Positions 47,646 to 58,078 of a stretch of DNA of 64,000 nt are shown one piece after another. Numbering within the stretch: position 1 is the stretch's first letter; each line of letters begins with the position of its first letter. The notes below the pieces were generated by a model. It had not been told where the DNA came from. It did no database searches and worked only from the letters and a program-made list of their open reading frames with translations. Where the stretch lies: contig CANRIW010000001.1 of NCBI GenBank assembly GCA_947630785.1, forward strand, positions 1 through 64,000, read 5' to 3'. Both the position numbers and the translations under genes were made by a program. Source of the stretch: an uncultured Oscillospiraceae bacterium (lineage in GTDB: Bacteria > Bacillota > Clostridia > Oscillospirales > Oscillospiraceae).

Positions 47646-50270
47646 TTATTTCCGGGCGGCGCGGCGGAGGGCCTTTTCGATCTCGCAGAGGACCACCGGG
47701 GCCAGGGAGAGCCCCAGCACGCACAGCCACTGGTTGGCGGTGAGGGCGGTGACCCGGAAGACCGCCATCAGCGGAGGGAAGAGCAGGACGGCCAGCTGGA
47801 GGGCGGCCCCGGCCAGGAAAGCCTTGTTCATGGCGGGGTTGGTGAGTATCCCGAGGGAGAACAGGGAGCGGTCCTCGCTGCGGACGTCAAAGGCGTGGAA
47901 CAGCTGGCAGAAGGTGAGGGTGGCGAAGGCCATGGTGTTGGCGGCGCCGTCGGCGGCGGAGGGGTCGCTGAGGACATATTCGCCCAGCCAGTAGGCGCAC
48001 AGTGTCAGCAGGCCCACCATCACCCCCTGCCAGGCCAGGCGCAGAGAGAACGCCCGGTCAAACAGGGAGGCCCCCGCCGGACGGGGCTTTTCCGCCATCA
48101 CCGAGGGCTCCACCGGCTCCATGCCCAGGGCCAGAGCGGGGAGGGAGTCGGTGACCAGATTGAGCCACAGCAGCTGCACCGCCGCCAGGGGCGGCTGGCG
48201 GAAGTTCAGCAGGGTGGCCAGGAACAGGGTCAAAATCTCCCCGATGTTGCAGGAGAGTAAGTAATGGATGGCCTTTTTGATGTTGGACCAGATGCCCCGG
48301 CCCTGCTCCACCGCCTTGACGATGGTGGCGAAGTTGTCGTCGGTGAGGATCATGTCGGCGGCCCCCTTGGCCACGTCGGTGCCGCTGATTCCCATGGCGC
48401 AGCCGATGTCGGCGGCCTTGAGGGCGGGGGCGTCGTTGACCCCGTCCCCGGTCATGGCAACCACCACGCCCCGCTTCTGCCACGCTTTGACGATGCGCAT
48501 TTTGTGCTCCGGGGTCACCCGGGCGTAGACGGAGAACCGGTGGATGTCCTGCTCCAGCAGCTCCTGGGGCATGAAGTCCAGGTCCGCCCCGGTGACGGCC
48601 AGGTCCCCCGGGCGGCAGATGTCCAGCTCCCGGGCGATGGCCACGGCGGTGAGCTTGTGGTCCCCGGTGATCATCACCGGGCGGATGCCGGCGGCGTAGC
48701 ACCGGGCCACCGCGTCCTTCACCTCCTGCCGGGGCGGGTCGATCATCCCCACCAGCCCCACGAAGGTCAGGCCAGCCTCCAGGGACCGGGAGGTGAGCTC
48801 CCGGGGGAGGGCGTCTATGTCTTTGTAGGCGCAGCCCAGGACGCGGAGGGCGTTTTCCGCCATGGAGGAATTGGCGGCGTCCACGTCCCGGGCCAGAGCG
48901 GCGGTGAGGGGGACCGCCGTCCCCGCCAGGACGTGGGTGCAGCGGGACAGCAGCACGTCGGGGGCGCCCTTCACCATCACCCGGTATTTGCCCCCCACCG
49001 GGTGGACGGTGGACATGAGCTTGCGGTCCGAGTCGAAGGGGAGCTCGGCCACACGGGGGAACTCCCGCTCCAGGGCGTTCTTATCCAGGCCGTCCGCCAG
49101 GGCGGCGTCCACAAAGGCGGCCTCGGTGGGGTCGCCGGCGGCTCTGGGGCTGCCGTTTTCGTCAGTCGTCAGCACGGCGTCCCCACACAGGGCGCCGATG
49201 GCGAGGGCGTCTTTCCGGTGTTTGTCTCCCGCCGTCCACACACGCTTGACGGTCATGCGGTTCATGGTGAGGGTGCCCGTCTTGTCGGAGCAGATGACCC
49301 CGGCGCAGCCCAAAGTCTCCACGGCGGGGAGCTTTTTCACGATGGCGTTGTGCTTCACCATCCGCTGGACCCCCAGGGCCAGCACGATGGTGACGATGGC
49401 GGGCAGCCCCTCCGGGATGGCGGCCACCGCCAGGGAGACGGCGGACAGGAACATCTCCAGGATGGGGCGGCGGTAGAGCACCCCTACCCCGAACATCACC
49501 GCGCAGACGGCCAGACAGACGAAGGACAGGGTCTTCGATATTTCGGCCATCTTCCGCTGGAGGGGGGTGGCGGTCTCCTCCTGGCCGGTGAGCAGCCTGG
49601 CGATGCGGCCAACCTCCGTGTCCATGCCGGTGGCGGTGACCACACACACCGCCCGCCCGTTGGTGATGACGGTGGAGGACACCGCCATGTTCACCCGGTC
49701 GGCCAGAGGGGTGCCCTCGGGAAGGGTGTCCAGGGCGGACTTCTCCACGGGGACCGACTCCCCGGTCATGGCGGACTCGTCGGCCTTCAGGTTGGCGCAC
49801 TCCAAAATGCGGGCGTCGGCGGGGACCAGGTCGCCGGCCTCCAGCAGGATGATGTCCCCGGGGACCAGCTTGTCGGTCTCCACCCGGACCTGCTTTCCCT
49901 CCCGGATCACCTTGGCCAGGGGGGCGGACATCTTCTGAAGGGCCTCCAGGGCCCGTTGGGCGCTGTCCTCCTGGGAGATGGAAATGGCCGCGTTCACCGC
50001 CACGATGAGCAGGATGATCAGGGCCTCGATCCAGTCCTCCCCGCCGGTGGAGAGGAGGGACAGGGCCGCCGCGGCCAGCAGGACGATGATCATGGGGTCT
50101 TTCAGCTGGTCCAAAAATCGAAGGATCAGCGGCTCCTTTTTCGCTGCGTCCAGTTTGTTGGGGCCGTATGTACCGAGGCGTTTGGCGGCCTCCGCCTCCG
50201 ACAGGCCGGAGGAGGGGCTTACGTCCAGCCGGGACAGGACCATGGAGGGGGGCAGGGAATACCATTGCAT
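47646..50270 (-). CDS. P2-type cation (Ca2+)-transporting ATPase
   Basis: ICSDKTGTLTMN; TGDGVNDAPALKAADIG; SERCA-like N-terminus; ATG 50270. Confidence 0.95.
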   Translation of the reverse strand: MQWYSLPPSMVLSRLDVSPSSGLSEAEAAKRLGTYGPNKLDAAKKEPLILRFLDQLKDPMIIVLLAAAALSLLSTGGEDWIEALIILLIVAVNAAISISQEDSAQRALEALQKMSAPLAKVIREGKQVRVETDKLVPGDIILLEAGDLVPADARILECANLKADESAMTGESVPVEKSALDTLPEGTPLADRVNMAVSSTVITNGRAVCVVTATGMDTEVGRIARLLTGQEETATPLQRKMAEISKTLSFVCLAVCAVMFGVGVLYRRPILEMFLSAVSLAVAAIPEGLPAIVTIVLALGVQRMVKHNAIVKKLPAVETLGCAGVICSDKTGTLTMNRMTVKRVWTAGDKHRKDALAIGALCGDAVLTTDENGSPRAAGDPTEAAFVDAALADGLDKNALEREFPRVAELPFDSDRKLMSTVHPVGGKYRVMVKGAPDVLLSRCTHVLAGTAVPLTAALARDVDAANSSMAENALRVLGCAYKDIDALPRELTSRSLEAGLTFVGLVGMIDPPRQEVKDAVARCYAAGIRPVMITGDHKLTAVAIARELDICRPGDLAVTGADLDFMPQELLEQDIHRFSVYARVTPEHKMRIVKAWQKRGVVVAMTGDGVNDAPALKAADIGCAMGISGTDVAKGAADMILTDDNFATIVKAVEQGRGIWSNIKKAIHYLLSCNIGEILTLFLATLLNFRQPPLAAVQLLWLNLVTDSLPALALGMEPVEPSVMAEKPRPAGASLFDRAFSLRLAWQGVMVGLLTLCAYWLGEYVLSDPSAADGAANTMAFATLTFCQLFHAFDVRSEDRSLFSLGILTNPAMNKAFLAGAALQLAVLLFPPLMAVFRVTALTANQWLCVLGLSLAPVVLCEIEKALRRAARK

Positions 50271-50349
50271 AGGCAGCACTCCTTTTGTCCCCCCATTATA
50301 GCCGGGGGCGGAGGTCGAATGGACGGGAAGGGACAGGCAGGACAAAAAA

Positions 50350-50383
50350 GACTTATCCGCGGCGATACCGTCACGGATAAGTC
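50350..50383 (-). terminator. Rho-independent terminator
   Basis: GACTTATCCG...CGGATAAGTC followed on the minus strand by TTTTTTGTC. Confidence 0.8.
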
Positions 50384-50407
50384 TCTTTTGTTTATGCGGA
50401 GCGGGCC

Positions 50408-51547
50408 TCAGCCCTCGGGGGCGGGGGAGGCGCTTTCGGGGGCGAGCTGCTCCATCAGGGCCTGCTGATAGGCGGTGTAGCGGGTGTAGAAGTCCAGGGG
50501 ATCCAATTCGGCCAGGGCGTCGGACCGGACGCATTCGGACTGGTCGACCCAGCCGTCCACCTGCCTGCCGAACAGATAGGTCTTACAGTCGTCGGAATAG
50601 GAGGACAGGTCCTCCACTTCCCCCCGGAGGATGATGTGGTAGCCGTAGTCGGACTTCACCAGGCCGGAGATCTCGCCGGGCCGCAGGGCAAGGGCGGCCT
50701 GCTCGAACTCGGGCACCATCTGGCCCAGCGTGGTGGTATAGCCGTCGGGGGCGGCCAGATTGCCGTCGTCATCCCGGCCGTCCTCGCTGTACTCGTTCAT
50801 CAGCCGGTCGAAGAGGGCCAGCTGCTCCTCCCCCTCAACGGCCTGGAGTTGGGCCAGGAGATCCTCCGCCAGGGCCTTCTTTTCGGCCGCGGTCTCGTCG
50901 TCCAGCGGCTCCCGGGTGGTCAGGTCGATGGTGGCGATGAGGATATGCTTGGCCTGGTAGGCATAGTTGTTCAGGTCGTCCTCGGTGGGCGCGGGCTGGG
51001 CGGAGAGCAGATTATCGTAATAGTAGTCGATGGTGGCGATGTACGCCATGGAGGCGTCGGACAGGCCGTAGAGGGACTTGAGCTGGTCATAGGTGAGTTG
51101 GGCGCCTTCCAGCTTCATGGACTCCTCCGCCTCGGCCTGCTGCTCATCGGTGAGGGGACAGCCCAGTTCCGCCGCCTTTTGCCGCAGCAGGGTGTAGTGG
51201 GCGGCGGTGCTGACGGTGCTCTCCAACAGCTGGGCGGCGTTTTTCGCCGTCAGGGGGATACCGTAGTAGGCGGTATAGGTGGACTCAAAGTAGCTGCAGT
51301 TGGCAAACAGCCAGTAGAGGAACAGGTCGGCGGGCACAGCTTCGCCGTTGACGGTGACCATCACGTCCTCCGGGGAGAGGCCGGCGGAGAACTCCACGAT
51401 GCTCCTGGACAGGTCGGCCACGATGGCGGGGGAGGCGGAGGGGTCGGCGCTGGGTGCGGCGCTGTCCTGGGGCTGGGCGGGGCCGCAGGCGGTCAGCGCC
51501 AGGGCCAGGGTCAAAGCCAGCAGCAGGGCGGGCATGCGTTTTTTCAT
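50408..51547 (-). CDS. PrsA/SurA-like peptidylprolyl isomerase lipoprotein
   Basis: Lipobox LALALTACGPAQ; VMVTVNGEAVPADLFLYW; rotamase region ...PEFEQAALALRPGEISGLVKSDYGYHIILRGE. Confidence 0.88.
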   Translation of the reverse strand: MKKRMPALLLALTLALALTACGPAQPQDSAAPSADPSASPAIVADLSRSIVEFSAGLSPEDVMVTVNGEAVPADLFLYWLFANCSYFESTYTAYYGIPLTAKNAAQLLESTVSTAAHYTLLRQKAAELGCPLTDEQQAEAEESMKLEGAQLTYDQLKSLYGLSDASMAYIATIDYYYDNLLSAQPAPTEDDLNNYAYQAKHILIATIDLTTREPLDDETAAEKKALAEDLLAQLQAVEGEEQLALFDRLMNEYSEDGRDDDGNLAAPDGYTTTLGQMVPEFEQAALALRPGEISGLVKSDYGYHIILRGEVEDLSSYSDDCKTYLFGRQVDGWVDQSECVRSDALAELDPLDFYTRYTAYQQALMEQLAPESASPAPEG

Positions 51548-51636
51548 TCTGAATCACTCCAATTTCAAATCAAACGCGGCAAATTTGGGTCATTGTATCA
51601 CTCCGGAGGAGGAAAGGCAAGGGCCGGGAGGGATGT

Positions 51637-54600
51637 TCACGATTCTTTTACGTTTTGGTCCAGCAGGGCCCGGTAGCGGTCCATGAGACCGGCGGCCAGC
51701 CGGAGGGGGTCCTCCCCCTTGCGGAGGCGGACGGAGAAGGCGGGGGTTTCGCCGGGGGAGAACAGCAGGCGGCCGGGATAGCTCCCCGCCAGCTCGGAGA
51801 TGGTTTTTAAGTCGAATGCGGCCAAGGTAAAGGTGATGACCCCCGCCTTCTGGCTCACGTCGCTGACGCCGCAGGACATCCCCTGGCCCCGGAGCAGGGC
51901 GATGGAGATCAGGTTGTTCACCTGCCGGGGCGGGTCGCCGAAGCGGTCGATGAGCTCGTCGGTCATGTCGTCCGCGTCCTCGGATGTGCGGATGCGGGCG
52001 ATGCGGCGGTAGAGGTCCATCCGCTGCTCCGGCATGGGCACGTATCTGTCCGGGATGGAGGCGGCCACGCTCAAATCGGCGGTGCACTCGGGCTGCCGGA
52101 CGGGAACCTCCCCCTTTTCCTCCAGCACGGCCTCCTCCAGCAGTTTCAGGTACAGGTCGTACCCCACGCTCATCATAAAGCCGGACTGCTCCGGGCCAAG
52201 CAGGTTGCCGGCGCCGCGGATCTCCAGGTCCCGCATGGCGATCTTGAAGCCGGAGCCGAACTCGGCGTACTCCCGGATGGCGGACAGCCGCTTGGCGGCC
52301 ACCTCGGTGAGCACCTTGCCCGCCCGGTAGGTCATGTAGGCGTAGGCCCGCCGGGGGGAGCGGCCCACCCGGCCCCTGATCTGGTGGAGCTGGGCCAGGC
52401 CCATTTTGTCCGCGTCCTCGATGATGAGGGTGTTCACGTTGGCGATATCGATGCCCGTCTCGATGATGGTGGTGCATACCAGCACGTCCACCTCCCCGTC
52501 GGACACACGGGTCATCACGTCGTTCAGCTCCTCCTGGGCCATCTTGCCGTGGCCCACCGCCACCGTCACATCCTCCCCCAGCATGTCCCGGATGCGCCCG
52601 GCGGTGCGCTCGATGGTGTCCACCCGGTTGTGGAGGTAGTACACCTGGCCCCCCCGCTCCAGCTCTCGGCGCATGGCGTCGGCAAGCACCGACCAGTCGT
52701 GCTCCAGCACATAGGTCTGCACCGGCTGCCGGGCGGCGGGGGGCTCCTCGATGGCGGACATGTCCCGGATGCCGGAGAGGGCCATGTTCAGCGTCCTGGG
52801 GATGGGGGTGGCGGACAGGGTGAGCACGTCCACCTGTTTGGACAGCTCCTTCAGCCGCTCCTTGTGGGTGACGCCGAAGCGCTGCTCCTCGTCCACCACC
52901 AGAAGCCCTAAGTCCTTGAACTTCACGTCCTTTTGCAGCAACCGGTGGGTGCCGATGAGTACGTCGATGTCCCCCCGCTCCAGGGCGGCCAGGGTCTTTT
53001 TGATCTGAGGGGCGGTGCGGAAGCGGGACACCACGTCCACCTCCACCGGGTAGTTGGCGAAGCGGCCCTTGGCGGTCAGGTAGTGCTGCCGGGCCAGGAC
53101 GGTGGTGGGCACCAGAATGGCGGCCTGCTTGCCGTCCAGCACGCACTTCATCACCGCCCGGAGGGCCACCTCCGTCTTGCCGTAGCCCACGTCGCCGCAG
53201 AGCAGACGGTCCATGGGCCGGGCCTGCTCCATGTCCCGCTTGATCTCCCGGGCGGAGCGGAGCTGATCCTCGGTCTCCTCGTAGGGGAACTCGTCCTCGA
53301 ACTCCTTCTGCCAGGGGGAGTCGGGGGAAAAGGCGTACCCCGGCTGGCGCTGCCGCTGGGCGTAGAGCTGGATGAGCCCCTTGGCCAGGTCTTTGACGGC
53401 GGCCCGGGTGCGGCTCTTGGCCCGCTCCCAGTCGGTGCCGCCCAGCCTGGAGAGCTTTTTGGTCTCGGGGTCGTCCCCGCCGCCGATATATTTGGAGATG
53501 GCGTCCAGTTGGGTGGCGGGGAGATAGAGGGTGTCGGTGCCGGCGTAGGCCAGCTTCACATAGTCCTTCTCCACGCCGTCCACCTGCATCTTCACCATGC
53601 CCACGAACCGGCCCACGCCGTGGTGCTCGTGGACCACCAGGTCCCCGGGCGACAGGTCGGTGAAGGAGTCCACCTTCCGGCGGTCGGCGGCGTGCTTCAG
53701 CCGCTTGCCCCTTTTCCGGGGCTCATTCCCACCCTCGGTGAGGACGGCGTAGGGGCAGCCGATGTAGTCGAACCCGGCGGAGAGCCCCCCCACCGCGATG
53801 GTGATGTTCCCCGGCTGGGGCAGGCTGTGGAGCTGGAAGTCCACGGCGGAGCGGATCTGATTGTCCCGGAGCAGGGACTGAAGGTTCAGAGCCCGCTGTT
53901 CGCTGCCCACCAGCACCACCGTCCCCGCGCCGGACCGCTGGAACTGGGACAGGTCGGCCACAGCGGTGTCCAGGCTGGCGCCGAAGGAGGAGAGCTGCCG
54001 GCCCTGGGCGGTGAGCGTCACCCTGGGGGGCAGGGGGGCCGCCGATGTGGCGAAGGAGTCCAGAAAACACAGGGCGTGGTCGGACAGGCGGGCCATGAGC
54101 TGGCCCATATCAGCGGCAAAGACGGCGTGTTTGCCGTCTACCACTCCGTTTTCCATGAGGGTCTTCACGTCTTCGTTCAGCTGCCACAGCCAGTTCTTGG
54201 CCCGCTCGGCCACCCGGCCCGACTCGGAGAGGATGACCACCGCCTCCGGGGGCAGATGGTCGGCGGCGGTGGCGAGGGTCTGATACCGGGCGGGGAGGAG
54301 CCGGTCCGGGGTGCGGACCCACCGGCCGTCCTCCCGGACGGGGAGTGCCTCCCCCACGGGCAGGAACACGGCCCTGTCCAGCCTGCCGGTCCGCCGCTGG
54401 GAGGACACGTCGAACAGGCCCATGGAGTCCACGTCCTCGTCCCAGAACTCCACCCGGACGGGCTCCTCCTGGGCGGGGGAGAACACGTCCAGGATGCCGC
54501 CCCGCAGGGCGAACTGGCCCACGCCCTCCACCTGCTGGCACCGGGTATAGCCCATGGCGGACAGCCGGTCGGCCAGGTCGCTTAAGTCGTACCGGCCGGT

Positions 54601-55029
54601 GATCTCCAGAGAAATGGTGTGCTCCGCCAGCTCCTCTGGGGGAAGGGTGCGCTGGAGCAGTCCCTCCACGGTGGCCACGACGAGCGGGGCCTTCCCCTGG
54701 GCCATCTGCCAGAAGGCGGACAGCCGCCGGTGTTCCCACTGGCGAGAGGCCACGGTCCCCTCGTGGAACAGGAATTCCCGGGCGGCGATGAGGGTGGCGG
54801 GGACGCCGGTGAGGGCGGTCACGTCCCGCCCCAGGCGGACGGCCTCGGCCTCATCAGCGCACACCAGCACCACCGGGCAGTCCAGCGCCGTCATGAGCCC
54901 GGCGGCGAAGTGGGCCCGGTGGACCGGGGACAGGCCGGACACCTCCGCCGGGGAGCGGCCGCTCTCCAGGGCGGCCGTCAGCCGGGAGAACTCCGGGACC
55001 TGATCTAAGATGTGGAGGAGCTGCTTCAT
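51637..55029 (-). CDS. mfd: Transcription-repair coupling factor
   Basis: DRLLCGDVGYGKTEVALRAVMKCV; DLVVHEHHGVGRFVGM; LTLSATPIPRTLNMALSGIRDMSAIEEPP. Confidence 0.97.
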   Translation of the reverse strand: MKQLLHILDQVPEFSRLTAALESGRSPAEVSGLSPVHRAHFAAGLMTALDCPVVLVCADEAEAVRLGRDVTALTGVPATLIAAREFLFHEGTVASRQWEHRRLSAFWQMAQGKAPLVVATVEGLLQRTLPPEELAEHTISLEITGRYDLSDLADRLSAMGYTRCQQVEGVGQFALRGGILDVFSPAQEEPVRVEFWDEDVDSMGLFDVSSQRRTGRLDRAVFLPVGEALPVREDGRWVRTPDRLLPARYQTLATAADHLPPEAVVILSESGRVAERAKNWLWQLNEDVKTLMENGVVDGKHAVFAADMGQLMARLSDHALCFLDSFATSAAPLPPRVTLTAQGRQLSSFGASLDTAVADLSQFQRSGAGTVVLVGSEQRALNLQSLLRDNQIRSAVDFQLHSLPQPGNITIAVGGLSAGFDYIGCPYAVLTEGGNEPRKRGKRLKHAADRRKVDSFTDLSPGDLVVHEHHGVGRFVGMVKMQVDGVEKDYVKLAYAGTDTLYLPATQLDAISKYIGGGDDPETKKLSRLGGTDWERAKSRTRAAVKDLAKGLIQLYAQRQRQPGYAFSPDSPWQKEFEDEFPYEETEDQLRSAREIKRDMEQARPMDRLLCGDVGYGKTEVALRAVMKCVLDGKQAAILVPTTVLARQHYLTAKGRFANYPVEVDVVSRFRTAPQIKKTLAALERGDIDVLIGTHRLLQKDVKFKDLGLLVVDEEQRFGVTHKERLKELSKQVDVLTLSATPIPRTLNMALSGIRDMSAIEEPPAARQPVQTYVLEHDWSVLADAMRRELERGGQVYYLHNRVDTIERTAGRIRDMLGEDVTVAVGHGKMAQEELNDVMTRVSDGEVDVLVCTTIIETGIDIANVNTLIIEDADKMGLAQLHQIRGRVGRSPRRAYAYMTYRAGKVLTEVAAKRLSAIREYAEFGSGFKIAMRDLEIRGAGNLLGPEQSGFMMSVGYDLYLKLLEEAVLEEKGEVPVRQPECTADLSVAASIPDRYVPMPEQRMDLYRRIARIRTSEDADDMTDELIDRFGDPPRQVNNLISIALLRGQGMSCGVSDVSQKAGVITFTLAAFDLKTISELAGSYPGRLLFSPGETPAFSVRLRKGEDPLRLAAGLMDRYRALLDQNVKES

Positions 55030-55100
55030 GGGGATACCTCGAAAATACTAAAATTTGGAAGTCAAGGGTGCAAAAGGGCACAATGCACCCTTGATTTTGG

Positions 55101-55688
55101 TCAGTTATACTTGTTCATGGCCTTATCGATGCCCTCTTTCAGCAGGCACTCCACCGCGTCGGCGGCCCGCTTGACGGCCTCGTCCATCGCCTTTTTGTCC
55201 TCCCCGGTCAGCTTGGACAGCACCCAGTCGGCCATGTCGTAGTCGGGGTGGGGCTTGCCGCCCACCCCCACCCGGAGCCGGGGGAACTGGTCGGAGCCCA
55301 GGTGCTGGATGACGCTCTTCAGGCCGTTGTGGCCGCCGGCGGAGCCCCCCTTGCGGATGCGGAGCTTGCCCAGGGGGAGGTCCACGTCGTCGGAGATGAC
55401 CAGCACATGGTCGGGGGGCAGCTTGTAGAACCGGGCGGCCTCCCCCACCGCCTCGCCGGACAGGTTCATGTAGGTCACCGGCTTCATCACCAGCACGCCC
55501 TGGCCGCCGATGGCGGCGGTGTTGGTGAGGGCGTGGTATTTCAACCGCTGGATGGGGAAGCTCCCCCGGTCCCCCAGCTCATCCGCCACCAGAAAGCCCA
55601 CGTTGTGGCGGGTGTTCTCGTACTGGTCGCCGGGGTTGCCCAGGCCCACGATGAGCCAGGACACGGGCAGCTTATTCCGGAACAGCAC
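55101..55688 (-). CDS. pth: Peptidyl-tRNA hydrolase
   Basis: LIVGLGNPGDQYENTRHNVGFLVADEL; KPVTYMNLSGEAV; GGSAGGHNGLKSVIQHLG. Confidence 0.96.
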   Translation of the reverse strand: MLFRNKLPVSWLIVGLGNPGDQYENTRHNVGFLVADELGDRGSFPIQRLKYHALTNTAAIGGQGVLVMKPVTYMNLSGEAVGEAARFYKLPPDHVLVISDDVDLPLGKLRIRKGGSAGGHNGLKSVIQHLGSDQFPRLRVGVGGKPHPDYDMADWVLSKLTGEDKKAMDEAVKRAADAVECLLKEGIDKAMNKYN

Positions 55689-55788
55689 AGGGGACGCCTC
55701 CTTTCGACAGGGGTTCGGACATCAAACCGGGTCCGCCGCGGCGCGGCGGACCCGGCGTTCAGGTCAAAGTTGAGGGGGGAACGGGCTC

Positions 55789-56754
55789 TCAAAGCCACAT
55801 CTTGGACATGGAGCGCTCCTCGTAGATGCGCTCGATGGCCTCGGCGAACATGTGGGCCACGGACAGGTACTTCACCTTGGGGGAGAGCTTCTCCACGTCG
55901 GGCCGGGGCTGGATGGTGTCCAGGAACACCACCTCTTCCAGGGCGGAGTCGTTGATGCGCTCATAGGCGGCGCCGGAGAGGACGCCGTGGCTGGCGCAGG
56001 CAATGACCGACTTGGCGTGGCCGGTCTCCATGAGGGCGTTGGCGGCGTGGCACAGGGAGCCGCCGGTGTCCACCATGTCGTCCAGCAGGATGACGTGCTT
56101 GTCCGTCACGTCGCCGATGATGTTCATGACCTCGGAGGAGTTGGCCTTCTGCCGGCGCTTGTCCACGATGGCCATGGGCATATCCAGCTTCTGGGCGAAG
56201 GCCCGGGCCCGGGCCACCGAGCCCACGTCGGGGGAGACCACCATGGTATCGTTATGGACGGCGGCGAAGCGGCGGAAGAAGTAGTCCACAAAGATGGGGG
56301 AGCCCAGCATGTTGTCCACGGGGATGTCGAAGAAGCCCTGGATCTGATTGGCGTGGAGATCCATGGTCAGCACCCGGTCGGCGCCGGCCCGGGTGATCAG
56401 GTTGGCCACCAGCTTGGCGGAGATGGGGTCCCGGGGCTTGGTCTTGCGGTCCTGCCGGGCATAGCCGAAATAGGGGATCACGGCGGTGACCCGGCCGGCG
56501 GAGGCGCGCTTCAGCGCGTCGATCATGATCAGCAGCTCCATCAGGTTGTCGTTGACGGGGGCGCTGGTGGATTGGATGACGAACACATCGGACCCGCGGA
56601 CCGTCTCGTAGATGGAGACGTAATTCTCGCCGTCGGAGAACTTGCCGGTCTCCGCGTTGCCGAGGGGGATGCTGAGCTCTTTGCAGATGTTCTGGGCAAG
56701 AGCCTTGCTGGAGCTGCCGGAGAAGATCTTCAGGTCCTTACCGTGTGAAATCAT
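55789..56754 (-). CDS. prs: Ribose-phosphate pyrophosphokinase
   Basis: YFGYARQDRKTKPRDPISAKLVANLI; VLTMDLHANQIQGFFDIPVDNM; DDMVDTGGSLCHAANAL. Confidence 0.96.
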   Translation of the reverse strand: MISHGKDLKIFSGSSSKALAQNICKELSIPLGNAETGKFSDGENYVSIYETVRGSDVFVIQSTSAPVNDNLMELLIMIDALKRASAGRVTAVIPYFGYARQDRKTKPRDPISAKLVANLITRAGADRVLTMDLHANQIQGFFDIPVDNMLGSPIFVDYFFRRFAAVHNDTMVVSPDVGSVARARAFAQKLDMPMAIVDKRRQKANSSEVMNIIGDVTDKHVILLDDMVDTGGSLCHAANALMETGHAKSVIACASHGVLSGAAYERINDSALEEVVFLDTIQPRPDVEKLSPKVKYLSVAHMFAEAIERIYEERSMSKMWL

Positions 56755-56963
56755 ATGCCAGGTTCCTTCCTCTCTTATGTATCAGAACTCGTGTGGGGAT
56801 GAACGGTATCGCAGACAAAACCATTATACACACAAACCGGCGCATTTTGGAAGGGTTTTTTTCGATATTTTGAAAAATATTTTGTTCCGACAGAAAAAAG
56901 AAGAAAATTTCCCCTGAAAATAGTAAAAGCGGCGAGAAAACACCGTTTTCTCGCCGCTTTGCT

Positions 56964-57503
56964 TCACACTGGCACAGCGGAGGGCAGCAGCCGGCGGATG
57001 ATCCCCACCCGGCAGAAGCTGAGGATCTCGATAGAGGCGCACACCTTGTCGGCCAGGGTCACCGCCACCGCCACCGGGTTGCGGGGCATATGCAGGGCCA
57101 GGGGCCACATGTGGGTGGCGATGGCGTTCTGCTCCTCGTCCGTCAGGTCGGGGCAGAGGGTCCGGGCGTTCATCAGGGCGAACAGGGGATGGTCCAGGCA
57201 CTGATTGCCGGGGTGGCAGCTCTGGTCATAGGGCTGGTAGAGGTACAGGTCGTGGAGCAGGCCGGCCCGTGCGGCGGAGGCGGCGTCCCACCCCATGCGT
57301 TTGGCGATGCGGAAGGCGGTAAAGGACACGAACACCGAGTGCTGATAGCAGGAGATGGCGAAGTGGTGGTCGTACTGGCCCATGGACATCACCTCCGGGG
57401 TGATGAGCAGGCGGCCCACATGCCCCAGCCATTCGGCGGCCAGCTCCGCCCCCTTCTTTTTGGACAGGGGACGGGCAAAAATACTCAGGTTCAGACGATT
57501 CAT
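56964..57503 (-). CDS. HD-domain phosphohydrolase-like protein
   Basis: DHHFAISCYQHSVFVSFTAFRIAKRMG...AGLLHDLYLYQP; ATHMWPLALHMPRNPVAVAVTLADKVCA. Confidence 0.82.
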   Translation of the reverse strand: MNRLNLSIFARPLSKKKGAELAAEWLGHVGRLLITPEVMSMGQYDHHFAISCYQHSVFVSFTAFRIAKRMGWDAASAARAGLLHDLYLYQPYDQSCHPGNQCLDHPLFALMNARTLCPDLTDEEQNAIATHMWPLALHMPRNPVAVAVTLADKVCASIEILSFCRVGIIRRLLPSAVPV

Positions 57504-57643
57504 CGGAATAAGATCGCTCCTCCCGGGAGAGTTTTACGGTCCGAACTTACTTTATCATATCTTCGGACTGAGATAAAGACAAATTGTAAACAATACTGAA
57601 ACGAAAATAAAATCTTCTTGACACCAGCGGGAAAGTATGATAA

Positions 57644-57666
57644 CTGTATTAGTACAGATAGTACAG
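57644..57666 (+). promoter_or_regulatory. Putative GntR operator
   Basis: CTGTA-TTAG-TACAG (57644-57657) followed by a second TAGTACAG, upstream of the GntR start. Confidence 0.5.
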
Positions 57667-57706
57667 TATGGGCGAAAACGCCCAATATCGGGAAGGAGAT
57701 GGGTAA

Positions 57707-58078
57707 ATGCTCCAGTTGAACTACCGGGACAGCCGCCCCATCTATGAGCAGGTGCGGGACGGGCTGAGGAAGCTCATCATCACCGGGGGCATCCCCGCGG
57801 GGGACAAGCTGCCCTCGGTGCGGCAGTTGGCCGCATCGCTGGCCATCAACCCCAACACCATCCAGCGGGCCTACGAGGCCCTGGAGCAGGAGGGGTACGC
57901 CTACTCGGTGCCGGGGAAGGGCAGCTTCGCGGCCCTGCCCCTGGACGTGAACGCGGGCAGGCGGGAGGAGCTGCTGGGAAAGCTGGACGTGATCGTCCAG
58001 GAGCTGAAATACCTGGGAATCAGCGACGAGGAACTGACCGCCCGGGTGACCGGCAAAAAGGAGGGTGACGAAACATGA
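57707..58078 (+). CDS. GntR (YtrA-subfamily) transcriptional regulator
   Basis: RPIYEQVRDGLRKLIITGGIPAGDKLPSVRQLAASLAINPNTIQRAYEALEQEGYAYSVPGKGSF. Confidence 0.94.
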   Translation: MLQLNYRDSRPIYEQVRDGLRKLIITGGIPAGDKLPSVRQLAASLAINPNTIQRAYEALEQEGYAYSVPGKGSFAALPLDVNAGRREELLGKLDVIVQELKYLGISDEELTARVTGKKEGDET

